From the NCBI GenBank assembly GCA_026874595.1, contig CM049313.1:65476159-65540158 (forward strand): a stretch of DNA of 64,000 nt, written 5' to 3'. This DNA is from Sipunculus nudus. Taxonomy: Eukaryota; Annelida; Sipuncula; Golfingiida; Sipunculidae. Below are positions 38,901 through 50,900 of the stretch, piece by piece (the stretch's first letter is position 1; every line of letters begins with the position of its first letter). The notes under the pieces were generated by a model that saw only the letters and a program-made list of their open reading frames with translations, was not told the DNA's origin and did not search any database. Made by a program: the position numbers and the translations under genes.

Positions 38901-41900
38901 TATTACATAAGAATTACTGTTAGTTTGCATTAAAATCAGACATGTTTGCCACAGAAAAAAATGTCTCATTATTACTAAGATAACGCTGAATTTTATATTT
39001 TTGGGCAACATTGGACAAAAATTATATAGAATGGATGGTGAAAGTCAGTCAGTATTGAATAAAATGTGAAAATCAGGGTAAAATGTTTGTTAAACTGTAA
39101 CTTCAAATTAGAGAACTCAAAGACATGACACTTTTCCTGTTAGTCAGTTCACCCTTCATTCTTGGGTTCATTTTCGCAAACACATTCTGGTCTATTGAAC
39201 TAAATGCTAGAACGGTGCATATTATATAGGAAATACTTTAAATTTGTGACATTCATCAGACAAAATTGCCTTGGAGGAAAGCTGGAGGAGAAGGGAATGC
39301 AAATATAAAGGCTTGGAAAGACTTCATTATTACTTATATTATGCAGAATTTGATTGTTTATAAGCATTATTATACTATTAAATTCTGACCCTTTACTGCT
39401 ACCAAGGAAGCAGGCACATGGCCAAGCATGTTCCAGCCAAAAAGTGCTGATTATGATGGGTTTTGAAACTGGCAGTATTCTACTTGCATTTGTAATAAAG
39501 TTGAAGGATTTCTGAGTGTGAAGGCTTGTGAAGATAAAACAGTGATTAAGTGGACATACTGTGATGAGTCTGAATGAAGAGAATATATAAATATTATACT
39601 AAATATTAGTATAGACCTTCGGTGTTGTGAAATTTGTTTCTGAATAATTAAAAATTAATCATTTAATTACAAATTGTCAAATTTGTAAAAGAATTCATAT
39701 CCAAAATATTGAGTGGTTGGCCAAAATGAATAAAAAAATGTTATTATGAGTACAAGAATGCTGCTTTCAAAAATCCCTAATGGCACAACCTCATGTCTTT
39801 ACACTATCTGTGATAATATTTGACAGATGCCAGTAGAGAACATTGTTGAGAAGACCTTGTGCTGCTGGCTTTGTACATCAGGCCCAATATCAATTAGTGC
39901 AAGAACAGATCGAAGAGGGTACTGTCCAGGTGAGTTTACTAAATGTTTACTCTATAACAATACATTTACATTAGAATGCTGTTTATCTGAATATGGTTCA
40001 TCTGAAAAATCATTTACCTGAAGTTATAAACTGAAAACCAAAATTTTGACAGTTTATCAGAAAAACAAGCGAAAAAAATATGAACATCTAATTTTAATCT
40101 AATATACAGTTATTAATAGAGATTAGTAAGCCAGATTATGTATCGCACTCAAGCAAAGGTATTAAATGTGGAAAACACTGTCCTGCCGGTAAGTGTTGTC
40201 TTCTGCACATCTTCAATTACATAATAATTTGATTATATTGATGGAAAACATAACAAAATTGCTGTTGAAAACGTTGATTCATGACTTGCTTCATGAATTT
40301 GTGTCTGTCAGTAACTGATCAAGTGTGGTGCTAGGCGACAGGTTGGCAATCATGGTGAGTCGTCCAGATGATCGTTTATCTGAACAATAAACAATATCCC
40401 CAAATCTTTCCAGATAAATGACTTTCTACTGTATTACATTTACAACAGAGCTTATGAATTAAAAAATTATCCATAGGAATCTGATGTTGGACTATGGAGG
40501 GCAATGTTCAATCCTAGGTGATGCATAAAATGCAAAATTGCAAATCTCAATAGAAACTCAGCAGGTTTCACTCCTATGTCTTAATGAGAAGCTATGACTT
40601 CTGGATTATTACAAGCTCCTTTAGACTTTAGAGTACAAATCTTCTGTACAAAGTAAATGTGTCTCTGTTATTTCTGTTTTCAGTGTTCTTGTGTTATTTT
40701 TAATGTAATACCAATCATTAATTTAAAGTTGTTGAAAAGTGATGCAAATACTGCAACAGTTAAATTAATTGTTATTTTAATTGATTACATTTTAGAAGTT
40801 GCAACTGAAATTTTATAAAGTTGTTGTAATTAACTACATTTGAATGTAATCAACTCCAGCTCTGATTCAATTAAAACTTATTCTGTGCAATCTTTTGTTT
40901 CTTAGGAGTACTTGTATATAGGATATATTCTTCTTTCCTGGGGAATTTATATTATACATTCTTTTATTTTTTTAATTCTTGGCATTATATAACATATTCT
41001 TTTGTTTCATGAGTGTAAATCAACAGAGTTGAAAGTATGCATTCCATTTCTGGGATGTATGCAGCACCAAATGTTCCACTTTAGGGTTTCAAGCTTAAAC
41101 ATCTATTTTGTATACAACTGTATATTTCAGGGGAGTCTATAGCAATTTCTGCGGACTTTGAGAATCATTCCTCAAGGACCATCATTCCATATGCCACTCT
41201 CCATCAAACACAAACTTTTTTCGCAAATGGAAAATCCAGGATACGAGGAACCAAGTTTACAGTGCTGACAGGTCAGTTTTAAAGCCAGCTGAATGTCTAC
41301 CTTTTCTGTAGGTTTTACGTTAATTCTGGCTTACTCTGTACACAAATAAATAAACTGTTGTTAATCCCTGTTAAGACAAGTTCTTATAATGCCTCTGTGA
41401 TGGTTGTAGGCTTGTTTATTTATAAGCTTTTGGTAAATACAATTCATGTGGCAATGTTGACAAACAGAAAAACCATGTAACCTAAGGTGGGTGGTTATAT
41501 ATGAGTGGAAGTTTAAGTGACACTGGTTGCAAAATGCAATTGGCAAATAAAATTAAAACAAATAGCCTGTGTACTGTGGAATCTGCATTTTCTTGCCCAT
41601 TTTATTTAAGGTTCAAGGAATTATCTTTAGTTAATGGGCACCAGATATATTGGATTTATGATTCTGTCAATGATTTTGGAACCCCACCATATTATTTGTT
41701 AGTGGAAGGGGATAGGTCAACATGACTGGGGCAGGGTTTGTCCAGGATGTGGTTTTTCAAGGGGCAAGTTCACCAGCTGGGGAGGTTCATTGGGGACATG
41801 TACAGGATTTCTGCAGGCTGAGTTCCCCAGTAAATGTAGATTCAGAAAGAAGGTGCTGTAATTGACCTAACCATTAACTCTTTGTAACCTTAATCCCTAT

Positions 41901-44900
41901 TCATTCAATTAATAATCATCTGCAGAGCAGTTGTGAGCAACCAATCAATTCCCATTGACAGTGTAAACAGTCAGTCACTTGGCAAGTGCAAAAATTGCAT
42001 AATTTGGGCAACTCTCCCAAACTTAACATATGTAGTCCTTACAAGTACCCCTGTCCACATGTATGTCCAGTATTATTTTTACAAAGGAGACAGTATACAA
42101 AGTTCTAGGCCAAAGGTTGCAGAAGAATTTTCGTTGACTGCTGAATGAATAATTTCTTACCTAGCACTGAATTTGTATGAGACAAATAAACCAAAATATG
42201 ACAAAACATTTCACAATGATTGTGATATATTCATCAATGGAGTACAGAGAAAGCAATTCCAGCAGAAGACATCAGTCAATGTGATTTCATCCTCAAACGA
42301 CCTTAATGATGTCATTGTGATGTCACTATTGTCTCATAAACAGCTCTCGCAACATCGTTCGTAGACAGACTTTGTACGAGCTGCTCAGAGTTAAGTTTTA
42401 GCTTGTCTTCATACTTCATGTCCAGTCTTCTATGTGTTTCTTGCAAAATTTAAATATTTCCCTCAAGAGAAAAGTACTCATGTGGCCTTTGCATATGCAT
42501 ATTGCTTACATATTCATTTTTTATCTTAGATTTCACAAAAAAAGGAACCAATTCATTTGATATTGTAAAAAAAGACCAATCATTTATATCTTTTTTTTAT
42601 CGGCACAGTACCATTAGTCTCAAGTGATGTTGTAAGAGTAGAGGCTTGTTAGTTCAGCTTAGTCTGAAACTTAAGTCATAAAGACTTGCTCATGACTGGA
42701 TGACTTTCATGTAACCTTCAGGTCTGCCTGTAACCCCCGGCAGCAGAGCAACCTGGGATGCACAGTTGCTGAAGATTCCTGCAGTCTCCCCTAGTATCAT
42801 GAACTGCTGTGTCATCAAGGTTGACTACTATGTCAAGGTCAGTCCTCCCACAAAGACATGCTAAGTCATACGTGTGTCTGACAGCCTGTTTCTCCATTTT
42901 GGATATTTTACCTTTGCATGGTGATGAAAACATCTTGCCGTTTGATGGTGTGTTTCAATAATTGATGCTAATGATAAAATAGATTACTAATGTGTTTGAA
43001 CACATATGTTACAGATTGTGTTGATTTGGTTGAACACGTATTACAGATTGCATAAATCTCTTACAGATTGCATAATTCTGATTGAACACATCTGTTAAAG
43101 ATGCTATTGATCTGATGCAACACATCTGTTACATATTATATTAGTCTGATTAAACAATTCTGCTACAGATTGTGCTGATCTGATAGGACACATCTGTTAC
43201 AGATTGCATTGAGCTGACTGAAAACATCTGCTGCAGATTGTGCTGATCTGATTGGACACATCTGTTACAGATTGCATTGAGCTGACTGAAAACATCTGCT
43301 GCAGATTGTGCTGATCTGATAGGACACATCTGTTACAGATTGCATTGAGCTGACTGAAAACATCTGCTGCAGATTGTGCTGATCTGATAGGACACATCTG
43401 TTACAGATTGCATTGAGCTGACTGAAAACATCTGCCGCAGATTGTGCTGATCTGATAGGACACATCTGTTTCAGATTGCATTGATGTAATTTCATTCTCC
43501 TGATACAAATTGCAACAGATTGCATTGATGTGATCTTGTTGCAGATTACATTGATGTTGCTTATCACATCTGTTATAGACTGCATTCATCTGATTTAACA
43601 CGTCTGTTACAGATTGCATTAATATGATTGAACATCTGTTACAGGTTGCATTGATTTGATTGCTCATCTTTTACAGATTGCCCTCCACATCCCAGGGGCT
43701 TATAACCTATCACTGCACCTACCAGTTGTCATAGGAACAGTGCCATACCGTCGTATGTCATCATACCTCATGCACACAGCTCGCGTACTCCAGGAGACCC
43801 ACTTAGATATATTTGGAACAGCCCTCCTGCCAGCTCCTCCCCCATACAGGGAAACAGCAACGCCCCCTCCACCGCTAGATGGTCAGTATCAAACTTTGTC
43901 ATCTCTTGTCTATTTTTATTATAGTATATTTATTATAAGCAATTCAATAATAATCTCATTCAAAATATTTTCCCTGGACCCCACCAGTAGTTATCTCTCC
44001 ACTGGTGGACATGTTTTGTCACTAGTGTTGGGAATTTCATGATAGATCATCAGTAAAATCATTTGACCTCTACAGACAAATCTTCTGAAATAATCAGTTG
44101 TTTAGAAGTGTAAACTTTCTGACCTTATATAGGCCTGTACATCATCTCAGCTGACACGTAGGCCAACATTCAGTTTAATTATGTCATAATTCCACAGCCT
44201 ACAAGGCTATATAGTAACACTGGAATTACATTTTTTATGCCCTCGCAACAATAGTCAGGGGGCCAAGCTCTGTACTGTGCAAAAATAAGGCTGTACCTTA
44301 CAGCCTCAGATATAAAATTTTACAACCCTTACATGTTTTGAAGATCCACCCTAGAGGTTGAAAAGTAATGTTGGCAATCTCAATACTCTTGCAAAAGTAC
44401 TCTTAGTATTGCTTTTGTTTCAGAAGGTAAAGTAAATTTATGACTCTTTTGCCACCTGCTTCTGATCCATTTTTAAATCACAGCTGCTACTTGCTTGTAT
44501 ATATTTTCACATTTATGGTACCATTGATTAGCTAAGAACAAGGGCTTCCACATATAGTAGGATTTTTTTTTGACAATGCTTATATGTCAGCAATTGTGAG
44601 ACCTATAACCTACCACCACCCCTCAAATTTTCCAAAATTCAAGAAATTTTTTCCTTTAACGTACATTTTTTCAGCTAGGGATTAATTTTAGATTATTATA
44701 CAATTGCCGTGGGATTTTTCTATCAAATGCATGTCTATTCTTACTGAAATCTTCATGTTTTCTCCAATTTTGCTTCAAATAAGAAAAATTGTTTATTCGA
44801 TTGTAATTTTCAGCACGTCAGCACCATTGCTGGTTATATTCAAGATAACCTCTACAGAAACACAGATACAGAAAGCACAGATACAGAAAAAGTGGTTTTG

Positions 44901-47900
44901 ATTCTCTCGACAGTCTCAGGCAAAACATGTATGCATTGACAAAGCCAGACCTCAGAGCACTACCTCTCACAGATGATGCGTTCAGATTTCATGTTCTCAT
45001 GTACTATATATCTATAGCACTTTACAAAGGGGCACAAGTCACCCAGATCTGCTGCCACCGCAAATAGAGTTTGGCCGGACCATAGATAAAGGAAAACTTT
45101 TACCGGTAATAATGTCCAAACAAGTTAAGCCAAACATTATCAAAACTGTGTCCTGTAAATGTAGGACATAAAAAGTTAAAAAGGATGTTCCTGCATTCGT
45201 GATATGGAAACTGTACACTATAAAATGATTTTATATTTCTTATTCAACACAAACTTTTTTGCAAGAACAAATTTAAATAGGTGGCATCATGTACAAGGTT
45301 TAGCATGCAGTATATCGCAGTTTTAAGAAATGATGACTTTTTTCCTCGTACTGAATTAGGATGTTTAATGTTAATCCATGTAACTACTGCTTGGAATATG
45401 ATTTTTGTGCGAATTTTAATTCAAGGTGGTCCAGTATTACTGATATGCTTCTGACTGAAATTTTCTAATTCAGTTTTGTGGTCTGATGTTAAATATAAAA
45501 TGACCACGAATAACTGTAGAATGGTTTTATTGATATATTTTTAATTTTTTAATTTCTAAATATTGAATATTTTTTTTTCGTTTTATGGTTGTCATCATTT
45601 TCTTTCAAAGGATAAACTAGGTTCAAGATCAATATGTTTAATCAATTCAAGGTAAATTTGTGCTACCCATATAAGGAATTCATTTATTAAGAAATGTAAA
45701 AAAAAATGAATATGCCTATAAACCAAAGTGGACCATCCAAATCGAAATTTTATAACTCTTGGTAAATATTGTAATGAAAGGGTCGCCTTGAATTTATTCA
45801 AACTTCATTTTTATGATCCACTGCAAAATACTGAAAAGCTGAAAGTAAACTCTAAAGAAATATTTGCCAAACTCAATTGAAATAACTTAAAAAGTAGTAC
45901 AAACATACAAAAACACAAGCCTAAAGAATCATGTCCCTCAACTGATCAGCATAAACTGATCGTATAAATCCAAACTCCTCTGAGAGAGGGACTAAATGAC
46001 GATGATGTGCAGAACGGAAAAATTCAGTTAAAGGAAACTTAAAAGTTATTTCGAAAAATTACAGAGATGCTCTTAAGAGTTCAGGACATTGTTAAAGATA
46101 TGATCCAATTGATATTTATCATTGCATGGTGTATAAGTTGTTGATAAAGGTGTTGATGATATATTATATTTATCCCTCTCCAAACCAGCTTTTTGCCTGG
46201 CACAAATTGTTATTTGTTGTTATATAATGAGGGTTTGTATCCAAATCATGATAATAATGAAACAAAAATCCAGGTTAAGCCACAGATCTACTGTCGAAGA
46301 TGAATCTATCCAAGATCAAGGTTTATTTGATCTGATTATCAGCTCTTAATGATTTTGTACTAAATATGATGATGCAATATTATTCTGAAAGCAGGGTTGT
46401 AAAATTCATGACAGGAATACTTGTATAAATGTGGTCCATTATTTCTTATATAGAAAAAATTAAACAACCCTGGGTACAAAGAAAGGCGTGACTTCCGACG
46501 TGTTTCATATCATGTTTCTATACCTTGATCCCATAGAATATAAGTTCCTGTGGCCTGTGTTCTTTCAAGAAGAATAAATTAACATCTAATTGGAAATTTG
46601 ACAAGAATATTCTTGGTCTGGAAGATATGATTTGTGCCCTGCCGATAATTTGTATTTATACACTATTAAATGAAACCACACTTCGGTTTTCCTATGACTT
46701 GCACCTGCGACCGAGGAGGTTGTGTTTTATTCTCGGTATGATTATTGCTTGCTAGAATACTGGAATCGGCCGGCCTATGGTTCAGTTGACTCACTTTCGT
46801 AAGGAAGTCTCTATCTTTTTTCGTCTGTTTGCTTATCTGTACACACTCTAAGTATCACACGTTTGATATTAATCAAATGTAAATATCGAATAGCCCTCGA
46901 AGCCGATTAATTTCAAGCAGGTTCATCTTGGATGTATATCACTAAAAACTCGCACTGGGTTGGTGCTGGGCTTCTGATCATCTAATTAGTAGCTTAATCA
47001 TCAAGACCATGTATAAAACAGACTGAACTGATTTTCTGGAAACTTTGTGGAGTGCCAGGCATTAAATATTAAAAAAAAAATCATTGAATTTTGGTACAAA
47101 AAGCGCATTACGGATCCAGCGGGTTGTTTTGGATTGAAAAAGGTTTTATGCACTAATATGTGTCCTCTAATTAAAGGATTTAAATATCTGTTTCATTTTC
47201 TACAACTAGTTCTTTATTGAACGGGAGGTGATGTGCACATCTATTTAACTAATACCATATATATTAGGAGATAAAAAATGTGTCCATACATACTGTATCA
47301 TGATAGAGAGATAAACCCTACATTTATATACGACATTTTATTGAATTGACATACACCTGGCTAAAGTAAAATATTATCTATAACTTATCAATGGAATTCT
47401 ATTTTTTCTTAAAGTAAAAAGATATCCCATGATTACTTATATGTAATTTTCTGAATCGGTCCTGATTTAAAAATAAGACGAATCTAAAAACACAGCAATA
47501 AAAACAGTTTTCACTATTACTCAATGAGCTCCCACATCAGTTACCCAACCAAATAAATGTACATAATTAATCAATTGGTCTCCTCATTCTATTCGAGGGA
47601 ATTTAGTTGACAGTACATAGAGGGTATTTTGAAGTAAGTACATTGAATATTAAGTATGTTAGGGACATTTAAGTGACACCACTCCCTGATCTGTGACAGT
47701 TCAGATGTTTCTTCCTGTGCCTAACATGCCAATCTACAGATGCGATTTACCAAAAACACCCTTAATTTTGAAACTGGCCTCAGGCAGACTTAAACTAGAT
47801 ACCCATACGAATATTTTCATGCCAGTTATCCTTTGCATAAATATTTTGGTTCCATCATCTCCTTAAACATGGCCCTTTTCAAAGTTCCCCTACAGTCATG

Positions 47901-50900
47901 TAAGAGACACTATAAACAATTTTAACATGAACCACGTTCTAGTTTTTCTCATCCATTGGTAGGTTTTAGCACATCTCCGCTCAGATATAGTTGAATTTAA
48001 ATCAATTTAAAAGGAAAAACTTATTTTGGTAGAGTGATTCTGATTTGTTGATTAGTTATATTTATGCTTTCAAATTTAAGAAGTTTCGTATGAATATATT
48101 TCTAAGTTAAGATTCTCGTTGTCTGCCATTTCCTGTTTTAGCGATCATTTTCATGAATAAGGGGGTAGGGGTACAAAAGGCATTGCTACATATCTGTCTT
48201 TCACCTCAGTAACTAATGCATGTGACTAAAAGAAAGAGGAATAATCTCTAATTAATAAAATCTTAATGCTTTAAAAGGGTCTTTGTGTAAAAGCATACAG
48301 AAACAGTGTTCACTTATGTGAGATTGCTCGAAAAAAATTTGGTTATATTTTTAGCTCAGCTGACTATAAGTCATCTGAGCTATAGTCGTGGTCCATTGTC
48401 CGTCGTCTGTCCGTCTGTCCGTCCGTCCGTCCGTAGATGTGGCACGTTTTGAAACCGTAAGACTTAGGAATCCAAAATATAGCATAATGTTAGATGTCCC
48501 CAAGATCTCCTACCAAGCCGAAAACTGGGTCTTTGCGACTTCGTTCCTTTGAGAAATTAAGGAAAAACCTCAAATTTTTATTAAAAACCTATTTTCACTC
48601 TTCAGGACTGCCTAATATCAAAACCACTCATCTGTTTTTCCTCATATTTACCATAAATATTCTTCTATATAGTTCCTATGTACATGCCAGAAATTAAGTC
48701 TGTTAAGTATAAATTCTTTAAGTTATGGGCCTGAACATAATAGACTTTGTAAAAAATCAGGAAAAATATTTACTCACTTAACATGAAAAATTTTGAAACT
48801 AGAGTCTATTTTCCCAAGTATATAACTATGTTTAATTAAGATTTAATTGTTTACCCAAAATTAGATCTGAATTTTGTAAATTTTTTAAGTTATTAGCATA
48901 AAAATAAAATCAGTACCTTAAATTTAGCCCAACTTTGACCATGGCACGTTTTTCTCCTGTATGTACCATTGATTTAATTTTCACAGCATGTAACAGTAAA
49001 TATTTAATTTGTTTAAATCTGAAATTTGAAAATAAAAGCTTGAAAATTAAGCTAGTTATTGATTTTTTTTCTTGAGGCTCTACTGTAGTCATTTGCTTTT
49101 ATAACAGATTACAGATGCAGGGTCCAACTCCAGGCCACTGGAAGTCGGGCTATGCCAAGGTTTCTGATTTGTTACAGTCACTGGGGGAGACCCCCTGCTG
49201 TGACAGGTGTACAGTTATTCTAATATCACCATCCCAATCCCCCCCCCCCCCCCCCCCCCCGGCAAACCCAACCCACTAAGTGTAATGCAGTAATTGTTAT
49301 TGTTTTCACTGTATTTCCTTAATTGTAACACTGTTTCCACTCCAATATACAAAAACTTTCCTTAAAAAAGTAATTCAAGTGTAATCCAGAAGATGCCATG
49401 TTGTGTTAATGTAGCATTTTTAAAGAAATTAATTTTCTTTTAAATGATTTTAACAGATATAATTGAACCCATCAGTATGCTTAAATTTATAAAATAAGAA
49501 GCACAATATGGATAAATAAAGACACAATTGAAAATTGTGAAATCTAAATCAAGTATTATTTTTAGATATTTATTGTTTTGCAGATTTAAAAGATATATTT
49601 TTGTGGTAAAAAATAAATAAACATTTGTATGCATGGTGTGGTGTTATATGACAAGATTGAGATTTATGATGATGCAATTGAGAATTATGAATCAACTTTT
49701 ATATTCGGATGTATCTGTTTTATTGGAAATGTATAGAAATATAAACTTAAATTAAAAAAAATTGGTGATGAAAAAATTAGGATTTAATACAAACATTTGT
49801 TCATTATTTTCCTGCCACAGCAGAATTTGAGATCAATCTTTGTTTGCCCTGTTTTATGTTGTTAATTAGTTATATTTCATCTGTATACATTTCATAAAAA
49901 AAAACATAAATTAATAATATATATTATACAAAAAAAATATTCAATTAAACAAATTTGTAAACTACTGAAATGTCAACAGTTAATCAAAAAGCCAACTGAT
50001 GATCATGGTAATAGTACAGATCATTTGTTCACAAACTGCTCACATGCTTCAGTTTCAACATTAGGAAACACATGGTTTCTTGCTCATCATTACAAACCAA
50101 TCATATAAACCAACCATGGCCGTTATTACCTCTTCCTCTTACACTTGATCTCCATTTGATATTATTTTAGATTTTTACCTTCAAGGTCAACTTCAGCTGA
50201 GCACAGTGACCCATAGGTCCCTTGTTATTCTTGTAAGCCATAATTGTTCACATATATGAATGAAGGTTTGTTTTTTAAATCAGCTTTGTGTATCTTAGTA
50301 TGTTTGTGCATATAAATACCAACAGTTTAAGAAATAACTTGCTGTTTTAGTTCATTAGGGGACTGAGTGAGCCAAATTGGGCTTATCAAACAAAAATGTA
50401 TACAGCTCGTACAAAAAATGCTCCTTGCAATGTTATGCAAGAGTGTCCTGATTGCCAACATTGGTTTTCTGATTCCCAAGATGTCTACCTCTATGAAAAA
50501 TAAAGTGAAAATTTTATATCAGCCCGGGCAATGTTTTTAGCTCAGCTGACTATAAGTCATCTGAGCTATAGTCGTGGTCCATTGTCCGTCGTCCGTCCGT
50601 CTGTCCGTCCGTCCGTCCGTAGATGTGGCACGTTTTGAAACCGTAAGACCTAGGAATCCAAAATTCAGCATAATGTTAGATGTCCCCAAGATCTCCTACC
50701 AAGCCGAAAACTGGGTCTTTGCGACTTCATTCCTTTGAGAAATTAAGGAAAAACCTCAATTTTTTATTAAAAACCTATTTTCACACTTTAGGACTGCCTA
50801 ATATCAAAACCACTCATCTGTTTTTCCTCATATTTCCTATAAATAATCCTCTATATAATTCCTATGTACATGCCAGAAATTAGGTCTTTATTATTTAATT

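Larger units (their letters stand above)
38582..42721. other. Introns 3, 4 and 5 of the arrestin gene
   Basis: Introns of 1245, 1201 and 1450 bp are interrupted only by exons 4 and 5. They are AT-rich and I recognise no mobile-element ends, in sharp contrast to introns 1, 2 and 7. Confidence 0.5.

Noticed and set aside
43197-43667. Overlapping minus-strand frames of ~100 codons with repeated QHNLQQMF-like units
   Set aside because: Pure by-product of the 67-68-bp minisatellite period in intron 6.
43005-43676. CRISPR-like direct repeats
   Set aside because: Units are contiguous without unique spacers, and the context is a eukaryotic intron.
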